From NCBI GenBank assembly GCA_017794925.1, contig CP051238.1:1581120-1618414 (forward strand): a DNA stretch of 37,295 bases, in the 5' to 3' direction. Shown here piece by piece: positions 16,403-24,499 of this stretch (the first letter of the stretch is position 1; each line of letters starts with the position of its first letter). The notes beneath the pieces were generated by a model. The model saw only the letters and a list, made by a program, of their open reading frames with translations, did not search any database and was not told where the DNA came from. The position numbers were made by a program, and so were the translations under genes. This DNA comes from Aestuariibacter sp. Its GTDB lineage: Bacteria > Pseudomonadota > Gammaproteobacteria > Enterobacterales > Alteromonadaceae.

Positions 16403-17188
16403 ATGCCTGTAATGGGTAACAAGGTCAATCTGTCTGCACAGCATCCTCCTCGTCATTACGACGACCTGGCTGAAGAAGTGCCGCTTGCGATTGCGGTAAA
16501 TGGCATGGCGCTGTCTGTGATGATGATATCGCCGTTTGATTTCGACGATTTTATTACCGGCCACTTCCTCACCGAAGGGATTGTAAAGTCGGTAGTAGAA
16601 ATCAAAGATATCCAGATCGAACCCATGCCTCCGGGATTTGAAGCCCGAATTACCGTTACCGGTCGTCGCGAACATGAGGTAAAGCAGCGACGTTATAGTT
16701 TGGTAAGTGCCGGGTGTGGGCTGTGCAATAAAACCGCCATGGAACAGGCGTTCCCGCCGACTACAACACAGGCCGATAAACGCCCACTGGCTGAATGTGA
16801 TGTCAGTCAATTGCGTTCACTGTTTGAAGCTAACCAGACATACAACCAAAAAGCCGGCGCTATGCATGCCGCCATGTTTGTATGCGCAGTATCGAACACC
16901 GTACTGTGCAGTGAAGACATTGGCCGCCACAACGCACTCGATAAAGTGATTGGTAAAGCCTTGCGCGCTGGTTTCCAACCTGAAAAAGGCTATCTGGCAG
17001 TGACGAGCCGTTGTGGTGTGGAGCTGGTACAAAAAGCCTCAGCCTGTGGTTTCACTACGCTGTATTGTTTGTCTTCTCCAACGACAATGGCCGTGGATTT
17101 AGCGTATCAAACCGGGCTGCATCTGGTGTATGTGCCGCGAAATAACCAACCCATTATGTATGATGCAAAGGAAAATTATGCCGAATAA
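16403..17188 (+). CDS. fdhD: Formate dehydrogenase accessory sulfurtransferase FdhD
   Basis: 261 residues, cytoplasmic. FdhD carries sulfur from a cysteine desulfurase to the molybdenum cofactor of formate dehydrogenases. Visible: EEVPLAIAVNG, the pair of sulfur-carrying cysteines in SAGCGLCNKTAME (CGLC, near residues 110-113), MHAAMFV, the conserved EDIGRHNALDKVIG and SRCGVELVQKA. The start is unsure: ATG at 16403 has no visible ribosome-binding site and ATG at 16412 is equally weak. The gene overlaps the molybdopterin oxidoreductase gene by 11 bases, a strong sign that the oxidoreductase is its client. Confidence 0.95.
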   Translation: MPVMGNKVNLSAQHPPRHYDDLAEEVPLAIAVNGMALSVMMISPFDFDDFITGHFLTEGIVKSVVEIKDIQIEPMPPGFEARITVTGRREHEVKQRRYSLVSAGCGLCNKTAMEQAFPPTTTQADKRPLAECDVSQLRSLFEANQTYNQKAGAMHAAMFVCAVSNTVLCSEDIGRHNALDKVIGKALRAGFQPEKGYLAVTSRCGVELVQKASACGFTTLYCLSSPTTMAVDLAYQTGLHLVYVPRNNQPIMYDAKENYAE

Positions 17189-19442
17189 ATCGTCTAAAGC
17201 CGGAGGATTAGCGTCCGTCAAATCCACGGTGAATCAGCTGATTAAAAGTAAGCAGGTTCGCCGCAATATGCTGAATTTGTATCATGCCAACAAACACGAA
17301 GGGTTTGATTGCCCCGGGTGTGCCTGGGGCGATGACAAAAGCGGCGCATTTCGATTTTGTGAGAACGGCGCCAAGGCGATTGCCTGGGAGTCGACCTCTG
17401 AAAAAGTGGATGCTGCGTTCTTTGCACAACACACCGTTAGCGAACTGCGCAAGCAAAGCGATCACTGGCTGGAGAGTCAGGGCAGATTAGTGGAGCCGCT
17501 TCGCTACAGTGCACAAACTGACAAGTATGAACCGGTAAGCTGGGAGCAGGCATTCACGTACATTGCTGATGGCATTAATGCCCTGCAATCGCCAAATGAA
17601 CTTGAACTCTATACGTCTGGCAGAGCCAGCAACGAGGCGTCGTTTTTATATCAGGTATTCGGCCGCGCACTGGGAACCAATAACTTTCCTGATTGTTCCA
17701 ATATGTGTCATGAAGCCAGCGGTATTGCGCTCAAGCGCGCAATCGGTGTGGGCAAAGGCACGGTGACCTTAAAAGACTTTGATGCGGCCGATACCATTTT
17801 TGTATTTGGCCAGAATCCGGGTACCAATCATCCGCGCATGTTAAATGCGCTGCGCAGTGCAGCAAAACGCGGTGCGACAATTGTATCGTTCAACAACCTG
17901 AAAGAGGTTGGGCTACAGCGCTTCGCTAGTCCACAAAAGCCAGCAGAACTATTGGGCTTGCAAGCGGTTGATATCAGCGCACGGTATTACACACCCAAAC
18001 TTGGTGGTGATTTTGCCGTAGCTCGAGGCATGGCAAAGGTCATTATAGAAGAGCTGACTGAACAGCTGAATCAGGACTTTATCGGTGAGCACACGCATGG
18101 CCTTGACGACTACATTGAGCAAGTAAAAGCCACACAATGGCAGGATATTGAAACGCGTAGTGGATTGACCCGCGCTGATATTACCGAAGCAGCCAGCTTG
18201 TTCGTGCAAAGCAAGAAAGTCATTACCTGTTGGGCAATGGGGATCACTCAGCATCTACATTCAGTGGATACTATTCATGAGCTTACGTCGTTGCATCTGC
18301 TAACCGGCGCAATTGGTTTAACTGGCGCGGGTATGTGCCCGGTAAGAGGCCACAGTAACGTGCAGGGCAACCGAACGATGGGCATTCTGGAAGCGCCAAC
18401 GCCGGCGTTTAATCAGGCAATGCAAGCCGTGTTTGATTTTACACCACCGGAGAAACCCGGGCACAGAGTCTACGACGCAATTAAAGCCCTGCATGCCGGT
18501 CAAAGTAAAATGCTGATTTGTTTGGGCGGTAATATTGCGGCCGCGTCGGCTGATACTGCTTATACTGAGCAAGCACTCAGGCGCACAACCCTCATGGTGA
18601 ATATCGCCACCAAGCTCAACCGCACGCATTTAGCCGTAGGGCAAGACGCCTTGATATTGCCTTGCTTAGGACGAACCGAAGCCGACACCACTGGCGGAAA
18701 GAATCAGGCGATTACGGTTGAAGACACCTTTAGCATGGTGCATGCGTCCAGTGGCAATACACCGCCAGCCAGTGACTTGTTGAAATCTGAAACGGAAATC
18801 ATCGCGCGTATAGCGCAGTACACGCTGAAAGACCGTTTTGCCCTGGATTGGGAGTCACTCATTGCGGATTACAGCAACATACGTGAGCTCATTGCCAACG
18901 TGATCCCCGGGTTCGATAATTTTAATGCGCAAATACAGCAGCCAGGTGGTTTTCACTTGTATAACAGCGCGGCAAATTTGCAGTGGAATACCGCGTCGGG
19001 GAAAGCCGAATTTAATGCAGTGGCATTACCTGAGGCGTTATTCCCCGATAGCGTGCAGGCCAAAATCGCTCAGCAAGACTCGCCCGTGTTCACCTTGCAA
19101 ACTCTGCGCTCCCACGATCAGTACAACACCACCGTGTATGGTATGAACGACCGCTATCGTGGGGTATTTGGTGAACGCCAGCTGGTGTTCATGCATGCCG
19201 AAGATATGCGCCTGCTCGGCCTGACCGATAACTCGCTGGTGGATATCAGTACTATTTGGGATGACGACACAGAGCGCAAAGTGACCCAATTTCGCGCTAT
19301 GAGTTACGACATCCCACAAGGAAACGTGGCCTGTTATTACCCTGAAACGAATCCGCTCATTCCGTTTGAAAGTGTCGGGTTGGCGTCGGCAACGCCCACA
19401 TCGAAGTCTGTGCCGGTAGTGATAAGCCATGCCGAGTCATAA
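17178..19442 (+). CDS. FdhF/YdeP-family molybdopterin oxidoreductase
   Basis: 754 residues from ATG at 17178, which has AAAGGAAA upstream and overlaps fdhD. It belongs to the formate dehydrogenase alpha-like group typified by E. coli YdeP. Cys45 and Cys48 (DCPGCAWGD) plus Cys61 lie where an iron-sulfur site occurs in relatives. Cys177 (CSNMCHEASG) takes the position of the Mo-ligating Cys/Sec. QNPGTNHPRML, ITQHLHSVDT and PVRGHSNVQGNRTMG are bis-MGD binding segments. The C-terminal domain (from about residue 630) is the molybdopterin dinucleotide-binding fold. No Tat signal, so cytoplasmic. YdeP is associated with acid resistance in E. coli; the true substrate is not established, and no electron-transfer subunit is encoded here. 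Confidence 0.92.
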   Translation: MPNKSSKAGGLASVKSTVNQLIKSKQVRRNMLNLYHANKHEGFDCPGCAWGDDKSGAFRFCENGAKAIAWESTSEKVDAAFFAQHTVSELRKQSDHWLESQGRLVEPLRYSAQTDKYEPVSWEQAFTYIADGINALQSPNELELYTSGRASNEASFLYQVFGRALGTNNFPDCSNMCHEASGIALKRAIGVGKGTVTLKDFDAADTIFVFGQNPGTNHPRMLNALRSAAKRGATIVSFNNLKEVGLQRFASPQKPAELLGLQAVDISARYYTPKLGGDFAVARGMAKVIIEELTEQLNQDFIGEHTHGLDDYIEQVKATQWQDIETRSGLTRADITEAASLFVQSKKVITCWAMGITQHLHSVDTIHELTSLHLLTGAIGLTGAGMCPVRGHSNVQGNRTMGILEAPTPAFNQAMQAVFDFTPPEKPGHRVYDAIKALHAGQSKMLICLGGNIAAASADTAYTEQALRRTTLMVNIATKLNRTHLAVGQDALILPCLGRTEADTTGGKNQAITVEDTFSMVHASSGNTPPASDLLKSETEIIARIAQYTLKDRFALDWESLIADYSNIRELIANVIPGFDNFNAQIQQPGGFHLYNSAANLQWNTASGKAEFNAVALPEALFPDSVQAKIAQQDSPVFTLQTLRSHDQYNTTVYGMNDRYRGVFGERQLVFMHAEDMRLLGLTDNSLVDISTIWDDDTERKVTQFRAMSYDIPQGNVACYYPETNPLIPFESVGLASATPTSKSVPVVISHAES

Positions 19443-19477
19443 GGTGTCTGAATAAAAAGCCAAAGCGGAGGGTTTCT

Positions 19478-19486
19478 TGCTATAAT
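19478..19486 (+). promoter_or_regulatory. Extended -10 promoter of pyrC
   Basis: TGC-TATAAT (19478-19486), a perfect extended -10, 41 bases before the pyrC ATG. No good -35 is present, as expected for an extended -10 promoter. Confidence 0.6.
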
Positions 19487-19527
19487 GCGCGCGTTTCTTG
19501 AATTAACCTGTATTTGAGGCCGGTGCA

Positions 19528-20559
19528 ATGCAATCAATTACCCTCCGTCAGCCAGATGACTGGCATCTTCATTTTCGCGATAACGACATGCTGGCTGAGA
19601 CTGTGCCCGCTACTGCGCGCTGTTTTGCTCGTGCGATTGTGATGCCCAATCTGGTGCCGCCGGTAACCAATGCCGAACTGGCCATGGCGTATAAAGCGCG
19701 TATCGAAGCCGCACGTCCTGCTGGTAGTCAGTTCGAACCTTTGATGACACTGTATCTGACCAATCAAACGACACCCGCTGATATCACGGCTGCCAAGGCC
19801 GCAGGCGTAGTGGCGTGCAAGCTGTATCCGGCTGGCGCAACGACGAATTCAGATGCCGCCGTAAAAGGCATTAATGCGTTGTATCCGGTATTCGAACAAA
19901 TGGAAAAAGATGGCGTGTTGCTGTTGATCCATGGTGAAGTGACCGAGTCTCACGTGGATATTTTCGACCGCGAAAAAGTGTTTATCGACCAGTATATGGC
20001 GAAGATTGTAAAAGACTTTCCGGGTCTGAAAGTGGTATTCGAACATATCACGACTGCCGATGCCGCGGATTTCGTTCTGGCCAACGGCGATAACATTGGC
20101 GCTACTATCACGCCTCAGCATTTATTATTAAACCGCAATGACTTGCTGGTAGGCGGTGTGCGTCCACACAACTACTGCTTACCGGTATTAAAACGTAATA
20201 CGCACCAACAGCGTCTGCGCGAAGTGGTTGCTGAAGGTTCGGCTAAGTTCTTCCTGGGCACTGACTCTGCGCCACACGCTAAGCACCGCAAAGAAAACGC
20301 CTGTGGTTGTGCTGGTTGTTACAGCGCATGGAGTGCCATTGAGCTGTACGCGGAAGTTTTTGAGCAATTAGACGCTCTGGATAAGTTTGAAGCGTTCGCC
20401 AGTGAGAATGGCCCCGACTTTTATGGTTTACCGCGCAATACCGGCACGATCACACTGGTGAAAGAAAGCTGGCAGGTGCCTGAGATGGTAACACTGGCTG
20501 ATGGTACTGAAATGGTGCCGTTTTTTGCGGGTCAAACACTGAACTGGAAACTGGCGTAA
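19528..20559 (+). CDS. pyrC: Dihydroorotase PyrC
   Basis: 343 residues, cytoplasmic, short (class II) dihydroorotase of the E. coli type (348 residues). It closes carbamoyl aspartate to dihydroorotate in pyrimidine synthesis. Metal site: His13 and His15 (DWHLHFRD), the carboxylated Lys98 ([13 protein letters not shown]), His in LLIHGEVTE and VVFEHITT, and Asp in [15 protein letters not shown] and [10 protein letters not shown] fit the family. GAGG precedes the ATG. dbpA begins six bases after the stop codon, so the two probably share a transcript. Confidence 0.97.
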   Translation: MQSITLRQPDDWHLHFRDNDMLAETVPATARCFARAIVMPNLVPPVTNAELAMAYKARIEAARPAGSQFEPLMTLYLTNQTTPADITAAKAAGVVACKLYPAGATTNSDAAVKGINALYPVFEQMEKDGVLLLIHGEVTESHVDIFDREKVFIDQYMAKIVKDFPGLKVVFEHITTADAADFVLANGDNIGATITPQHLLLNRNDLLVGGVRPHNYCLPVLKRNTHQQRLREVVAEGSAKFFLGTDSAPHAKHRKENACGCAGCYSAWSAIELYAEVFEQLDALDKFEAFASENGPDFYGLPRNTGTITLVKESWQVPEMVTLADGTEMVPFFAGQTLNWKLA

Positions 20560-20565
20560 CGATTT

Positions 20566-21939
20566 ATGAGTGAGTTGTTTTCTGCCTTCGGGTTACGCCC
20601 GGAGCTTCTGCAAGCTATTGATAAAGCGGGTTTCAGTGCGCCAAGGCCTATTCAGCAAGCTGCATTGCCTGCTATCATTGAAGGCAAGGATGTGCTGGCT
20701 CAGGCCCAAACGGGATCAGGTAAAACCCTGGCGTTTGCGGCAGGTAGCCTGCAAACCCTGGATGTGAGCCTGAATGCGCTGCAAACGCTGGTACTTTGCC
20801 CAACCCGCGAGTTGGCCGAGCAGGTGGCTGAGCAGTATCGGTTAGTTGCTAAAGATCTGCCCAACGTGAAGGTATTAACCCTGTGTGGTGGTCAGCCCAT
20901 GGGACCGCAAATCAACTCACTCAAGCACGGTTGTCACATTATTGTGGGTACGCCGGGTCGCGTGATGGACCACGTTCAAAAACGCCGTATCTCTTTAGAT
21001 GAACTGCGTGTGCGCGTATTCGATGAAGCCGACCGCATGCTGGACATGGGCTTTACCGATGACCTGGCTGTCATATTCAGCGGCTTGCGCGCACCGGTGC
21101 AAACCCTGATGTTCTCGGCTACGTTTACCGATGCTACAACGCACCTCGCGAAGCAATATTTATCGTCGCCGGAAACCATTACCGTTGACTCTGCTGCCCG
21201 CGCAAAAGTTTCTCAGCTCGTTTATGAAGTGGAAGACAAACATCGCTTTAATGCACTGAAGGCGTTATTGACCACGGAGCAACCCAAGAGCGCGATTGTG
21301 TTCTGCCGCACACGTAAAACAACGCAGGACGTGGCTGATATGCTGGCTCAGGAAGGGTTTGTGGCCGCCGCTATTCAGGGCGATATGGAACAAAGTGATC
21401 GCAATAGGGTACTTATGCAGTTTGCCAGCGATTGCCTGAACATTCTGGTTGCCACGGATGTTGCAGCACGAGGTTTGGATATCTCGGCGGTAGATTGCGT
21501 AGTGAACTATGATGTCAGTGAAAATCCCGATGCGCATATTCACCGCATTGGTCGTACAGGTCGAGCAGAACAGCCGGGCATGGCATATACTCTGATGAGC
21601 GCAAACGAAGCTTCCTTGCTTGCTGCTATTGAGATCCATACCGGTGAAGACTTGAAACGCAAGGGCGCACAAAGCCTGCGCTTTCATGCCAACCGTATTA
21701 TTGAACCTGAATTCAAATGCCTGAGTTTAGGTGCAGGAAAAAAAGCCAAGCTACGACCGGGTGATATCTTGGGCGCTCTCACTCAGGATGCGGGGATTCC
21801 TGGCGACGATATTGGCAAAATCAAAGTACAGGCCAATGAAAGTTTTGTGGCGATTAAAGCGCGTAGTGTAAAGCGCGCGTTGGGCTTATTCCGCGAAGGA
21901 AAAATCAAAGGTAAGCGCGTACGGGCTTTCAAACTTTAA
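20566..21939 (+). CDS. dbpA: ATP-dependent RNA helicase DbpA
   Basis: 457 residues. A DEAD-box helicase for 50S ribosomal subunit assembly that recognises hairpin 92 of 23S rRNA. Motifs in order: Q motif (FSAFGLRPELLQAIDKAGFSAPRPIQ region), Walker A AQTGSGKT (47-54), PTRELAEQV, GTPGR, DEAD (153-156), SAT, VATDVAARGLDI and HRIGRTGR. The C-terminal ~75 residues (KLRPGDILGALTQDAGI...VAIKARSVKRAL...KGKRVRAF) are the DbpA-specific RNA-binding domain, which separates it from SrmB, RhlE or CsdA. The start six bases after pyrC has little ribosome-binding site and may rely on coupling. Confidence 0.95.
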   Translation: MSELFSAFGLRPELLQAIDKAGFSAPRPIQQAALPAIIEGKDVLAQAQTGSGKTLAFAAGSLQTLDVSLNALQTLVLCPTRELAEQVAEQYRLVAKDLPNVKVLTLCGGQPMGPQINSLKHGCHIIVGTPGRVMDHVQKRRISLDELRVRVFDEADRMLDMGFTDDLAVIFSGLRAPVQTLMFSATFTDATTHLAKQYLSSPETITVDSAARAKVSQLVYEVEDKHRFNALKALLTTEQPKSAIVFCRTRKTTQDVADMLAQEGFVAAAIQGDMEQSDRNRVLMQFASDCLNILVATDVAARGLDISAVDCVVNYDVSENPDAHIHRIGRTGRAEQPGMAYTLMSANEASLLAAIEIHTGEDLKRKGAQSLRFHANRIIEPEFKCLSLGAGKKAKLRPGDILGALTQDAGIPGDDIGKIKVQANESFVAIKARSVKRALGLFREGKIKGKRVRAFKL

Positions 21940-21957
21940 ATCAATTCGGAGAGTACG

Positions 21958-22362
21958 ATGGGCGGCGAAACAGATTTAAACACCTTACTCAAAGGCCTGT
22001 CGCCTGAGCTACTCCCCGAACATTATGTTTTTGTAACGCTACCGAATTTTAACCTGGAGCAGTTCAATTCACTAAAGCCCCTAGGTATGTTTCAGGAAGT
22101 TGAGGGTACGACCTTGATCCTCAACGAGGCTGCGGCCCGTGATGCAGGCCTTGAATTTGAAGGGGTATTTCGCTGTATTACCTGTAAAGTGCATTCCAGC
22201 CTGGAAGCAGTGGGTATGACTGCGGCCATGAGCGCGGCATTAACAGGAAAAGGGATTAGCGCCAATGTGGTTGCTGCTTTTTATCACGACCACATATTTG
22301 TGCCCTCGGCTGATGCCGATGAAGCCTTCTCAACGCTGGCGGCGCTAGCGGAAATAGCATAG
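21958..22362 (+). CDS. ACT-domain protein
   Basis: 134 residues, cytoplasmic. The family (ACT_3/DUF2241 type) has an N-terminal strand region (TDLNTLLKGLSPELLPEHYVFVTLP) and an ACT-like C-terminal half (FRCITCKVHSSLEAVGMTAAMSAALTGKGISANVVAAFYHDHIFVP). ACT folds usually bind small molecules such as amino acids; no ligand is known here. GGAGA lies before the ATG. It follows dbpA by 18 bases and is probably the last gene of a pyrC-dbpA-ACT unit. Confidence 0.85.
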   Translation: MGGETDLNTLLKGLSPELLPEHYVFVTLPNFNLEQFNSLKPLGMFQEVEGTTLILNEAAARDAGLEFEGVFRCITCKVHSSLEAVGMTAAMSAALTGKGISANVVAAFYHDHIFVPSADADEAFSTLAALAEIA

Positions 22363-22366
22363 GCTT

Positions 22367-22390
22367 TCGGCGATTATCCTTAATCGCCGA
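22367..22390. terminator. Perfect 10-bp hairpin at a convergent junction
   Basis: TCGGCGATTA, loop TCCT, TAATCGCCGA. It ends the plus-strand ACT gene, and its right arm lies inside the last codons and stop of the minus-strand gene (stop at 22380-22382). No T-run follows on either strand. Confidence 0.6.
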
Positions 22391-23087
22391 GCAGCTCTAC
22401 CAGGTCTTCAAAATGGGGGCACTGCTTATTCAAATGAGCGCCCACCATGGTCTCGAAGTACACCAGTTTCGAACGCTCTAAAATGGGCTTGTTTTTCATT
22501 GTACTCAACGCACTTTTTATACCATCGTCGTCGGCCATCACATAGTCAACACGCCCAAACGTTAACAGATCCAGTCCTTGCGCGACGGATTCGACCATCA
22601 GCAGTTTTGCACCGACATCTACTAAAGGTTGGTGGAATGGCCCAAGCTCTTTTACTCTGAGTACGGCAATACGCTCATTGGTAAGTTGATGAAGCGATGA
22701 AATACGCTCCGATGTACTGGTGGCCCTATAAAAAGCTAATTCCACACGTTGTTCAGATAGTGGAATAAACGTCATCCTGTCATCCATGCCTTTAGGCGGG
22801 TAAAAACTTACACACCACGGAGAGGTCCGCAATACCTGCGCCGCTCGAGCTGGTGGAACAAAGACAGGTTTGATAGTGAACCTATGTTCAACGGCGTCGG
22901 AAAATAAGCGAAAGTTAATTCCACGGTCGGGCGCATTCGCCGTGGTGAACGGCGGGTATTCAACAGCGAGAACCGATAGTGAAGGCTTTTCTGACAGTGC
23001 ATTGCAAGCAAAGGCTATTAGCAAACCAGCAGAAAAGACCACAAAATAAAAAGCCGTCGCCCAGCCTTGATAATGCCTATGCAACAT
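22380..23087 (-). CDS. Periplasmic solute-binding-like protein (SBP_bac_3 type)
   Basis: 235 residues. It has an N-terminal hydrophobic segment (residues 9-29: WATAFYFVVFSAGLLIAFAC) acting as a signal or anchor, with AFAC possibly a lipobox. The rest resembles the small periplasmic amino-acid-binding fold seen as orphan proteins in Alteromonadales: LSVLAVEYPPFTTANAPDRGINFRLFSDAVEHRF at the start, then ERIAVLRVKELGPFHQPLVDVGAKLLMVESVAQGLDLLTFGRVDYVMADDDGI, the typical lobe-2 pattern. No transporter permease or ATPase is nearby, so a sensor or standalone binding role is possible. Ligand unknown. Confidence 0.75.
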   Translation of the reverse strand: MLHRHYQGWATAFYFVVFSAGLLIAFACNALSEKPSLSVLAVEYPPFTTANAPDRGINFRLFSDAVEHRFTIKPVFVPPARAAQVLRTSPWCVSFYPPKGMDDRMTFIPLSEQRVELAFYRATSTSERISSLHQLTNERIAVLRVKELGPFHQPLVDVGAKLLMVESVAQGLDLLTFGRVDYVMADDDGIKSALSTMKNKPILERSKLVYFETMVGAHLNKQCPHFEDLVELLGD

Positions 23088-23205
23088 AGTGTAACCCGAT
23101 AAACATCAAGTACGAATTGTAGAATCTGTTTAAAGTGTACGCCAGGAATGGTGAATTTCCACCGCCCAGGATAATTTGGGCGGTGGGCAAAGGCAATGAC
23201 TGACT

Positions 23206-24180
23206 TTACAAGTATTGTTTGAGCCAGGCTTTAATTTCACTAAACGCTGCAGAACGGTTCTTTGATAACCTGTGATTGTCACCTTCGAAGGTTATTAGTT
23301 TATTTTTGTGGTCAGCGGCATTGAGTGCACTGGCAAGTAGTCTTGATTGTTCAACGTTTACTCTTTTATCTGATGTGCCGTGAAGCATTAAAATTGGCGC
23401 AGGGGGTAATTGGTCTACCCAGTTGATCACTGAGCGCTCACTAAGTAACTGTTCTTTTTGGCTCGCATAGTCAGGCATGCGGGCAGCGTAGACCTTTTCC
23501 ATTTCCGGGCGCCAGGCGATTGCTTGCTTCAGATCCGCATTGCCAGCTACGGATACAATTGCTTTTACATCAGGTAGCTGTTTGGCCGTTAAATAGCTCT
23601 GCATTACGCCGCGACTCCAACCTACCAGCGCAATACGGGATGTATCGGCATGAGGCAGTGACTTCGCTATATCTATGAGTGCCAAAACATCATTAACGTC
23701 AGCACCACCGAACTCATCCTTGCCGTTATTTCCAACTCGACGGCTGGCACCGCGATACTGGCTTCCCAGCACAATGTAACCTTCACTGGCGAGTTCTGCG
23801 GGCAAATCCATCTTGGCTCCGAACACCACATAACCGAAACCTGCATTTCCACCACGATTAAAAATGACGATAGGAAGGGGTTTAGTAGGCGCCTTAGGCG
23901 CTAGATAAAATCCTTCAACGTTATATACATCAGAAGTGTAAGTGAAATCAGTGCAGTCCAAATCTGCTTTACGCTGATTAAACTTCGCCGCCGGGAAGAA
24001 GTGCTGAAACGCCTTTTCGTTAAATTTGGGTTTATTTTTTTTCAGTACGCTCGCCCACTTTTCGTAGGTCTCAAAAGGGCCCCTGAAACAGTTTTTAGGC
24101 TCGTTCATTTGTGTTTCAGCAAATGCATTGGCGCCAATGAGCAGTGAAAAGCTAACGAGTAAAAGACGTAATCGGTTCAT
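23206..24180 (-). CDS. Secreted alpha/beta hydrolase (peptidase S9-like)
   Basis: 324 residues from ATG at 24180, chosen because AGGA stands eight bases upstream and it gives a clean signal peptide (MNRLRLLLVSFSLLIGANAFA, cleavage near ETQ); upstream ATGs would spoil it. The mature part has an alpha/beta-hydrolase core: PIVIFNRGGNAGFG, QYRGASRR, the nucleophile elbow GWSRG (Ser), then ILMLHGTSDKRV (Asp) and GDNHRLSK (His), completing a Ser-Asp-His triad. The order and the elbow G-W-S-R-G fit prolyl-oligopeptidase-like (S9) or dienelactone-hydrolase-like enzymes. Substrate unknown. It is divergent from the amine oxidase operon. Confidence 0.85.
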   Translation of the reverse strand: MNRLRLLLVSFSLLIGANAFAETQMNEPKNCFRGPFETYEKWASVLKKNKPKFNEKAFQHFFPAAKFNQRKADLDCTDFTYTSDVYNVEGFYLAPKAPTKPLPIVIFNRGGNAGFGYVVFGAKMDLPAELASEGYIVLGSQYRGASRRVGNNGKDEFGGADVNDVLALIDIAKSLPHADTSRIALVGWSRGVMQSYLTAKQLPDVKAIVSVAGNADLKQAIAWRPEMEKVYAARMPDYASQKEQLLSERSVINWVDQLPPAPILMLHGTSDKRVNVEQSRLLASALNAADHKNKLITFEGDNHRLSKNRSAAFSEIKAWLKQYL

Positions 24181-24320
24181 AAATAACATCCTGTCATTAC
24201 CAAAAGGAGGTGTAACCAGCTCATACAGACAGAGCATGGCTTAGAAGTCGGTCATTCTGACAGACTCAAGGTGATATAGAGGTGAAATAGAGCGAAAAGT
24301 TGCATGCTGTTAGTGCATTT

Positions 24321-24339
24321 TGCTCACTAATGGTGAGCA
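24321..24339. promoter_or_regulatory. Dyad between the hydrolase and the amine oxidase operon
   Basis: TGCTCAC-TAATG-GTGAGCA: a perfect 7-base dyad, about 160 bases from the oxidase start and about 140 from the hydrolase start. The 319-base gap (24181-24499) holds no other clear signal apart from an AT-rich stretch near 24396-24410 that could contain a -10. Placement suits an operator shared by the divergent genes. Confidence 0.4.
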
Positions 24340-24499
24340 CGTTGTGAGAATTCAAGCGCAATGAAGCACGATTATCGGCCTGTCATAAAGGTTGTCGTAT
24401 ATATTATACACTTTGCCGTAGGGCGGCTATCTCTGGCACCCCTGCTGCATAGTTGGGCCACCCAACCATATTCACATCTAAATAAAAGGGGGGCTTTTC

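Noticed and set aside
24201..24243. Strong AAAAGGAGGTG on the plus strand
   Set aside because: The next ATG is far (about 24236) and followed at once by a stop codon, and the stretch encodes the upstream leader of the minus-strand hydrolase; no gene can use it.
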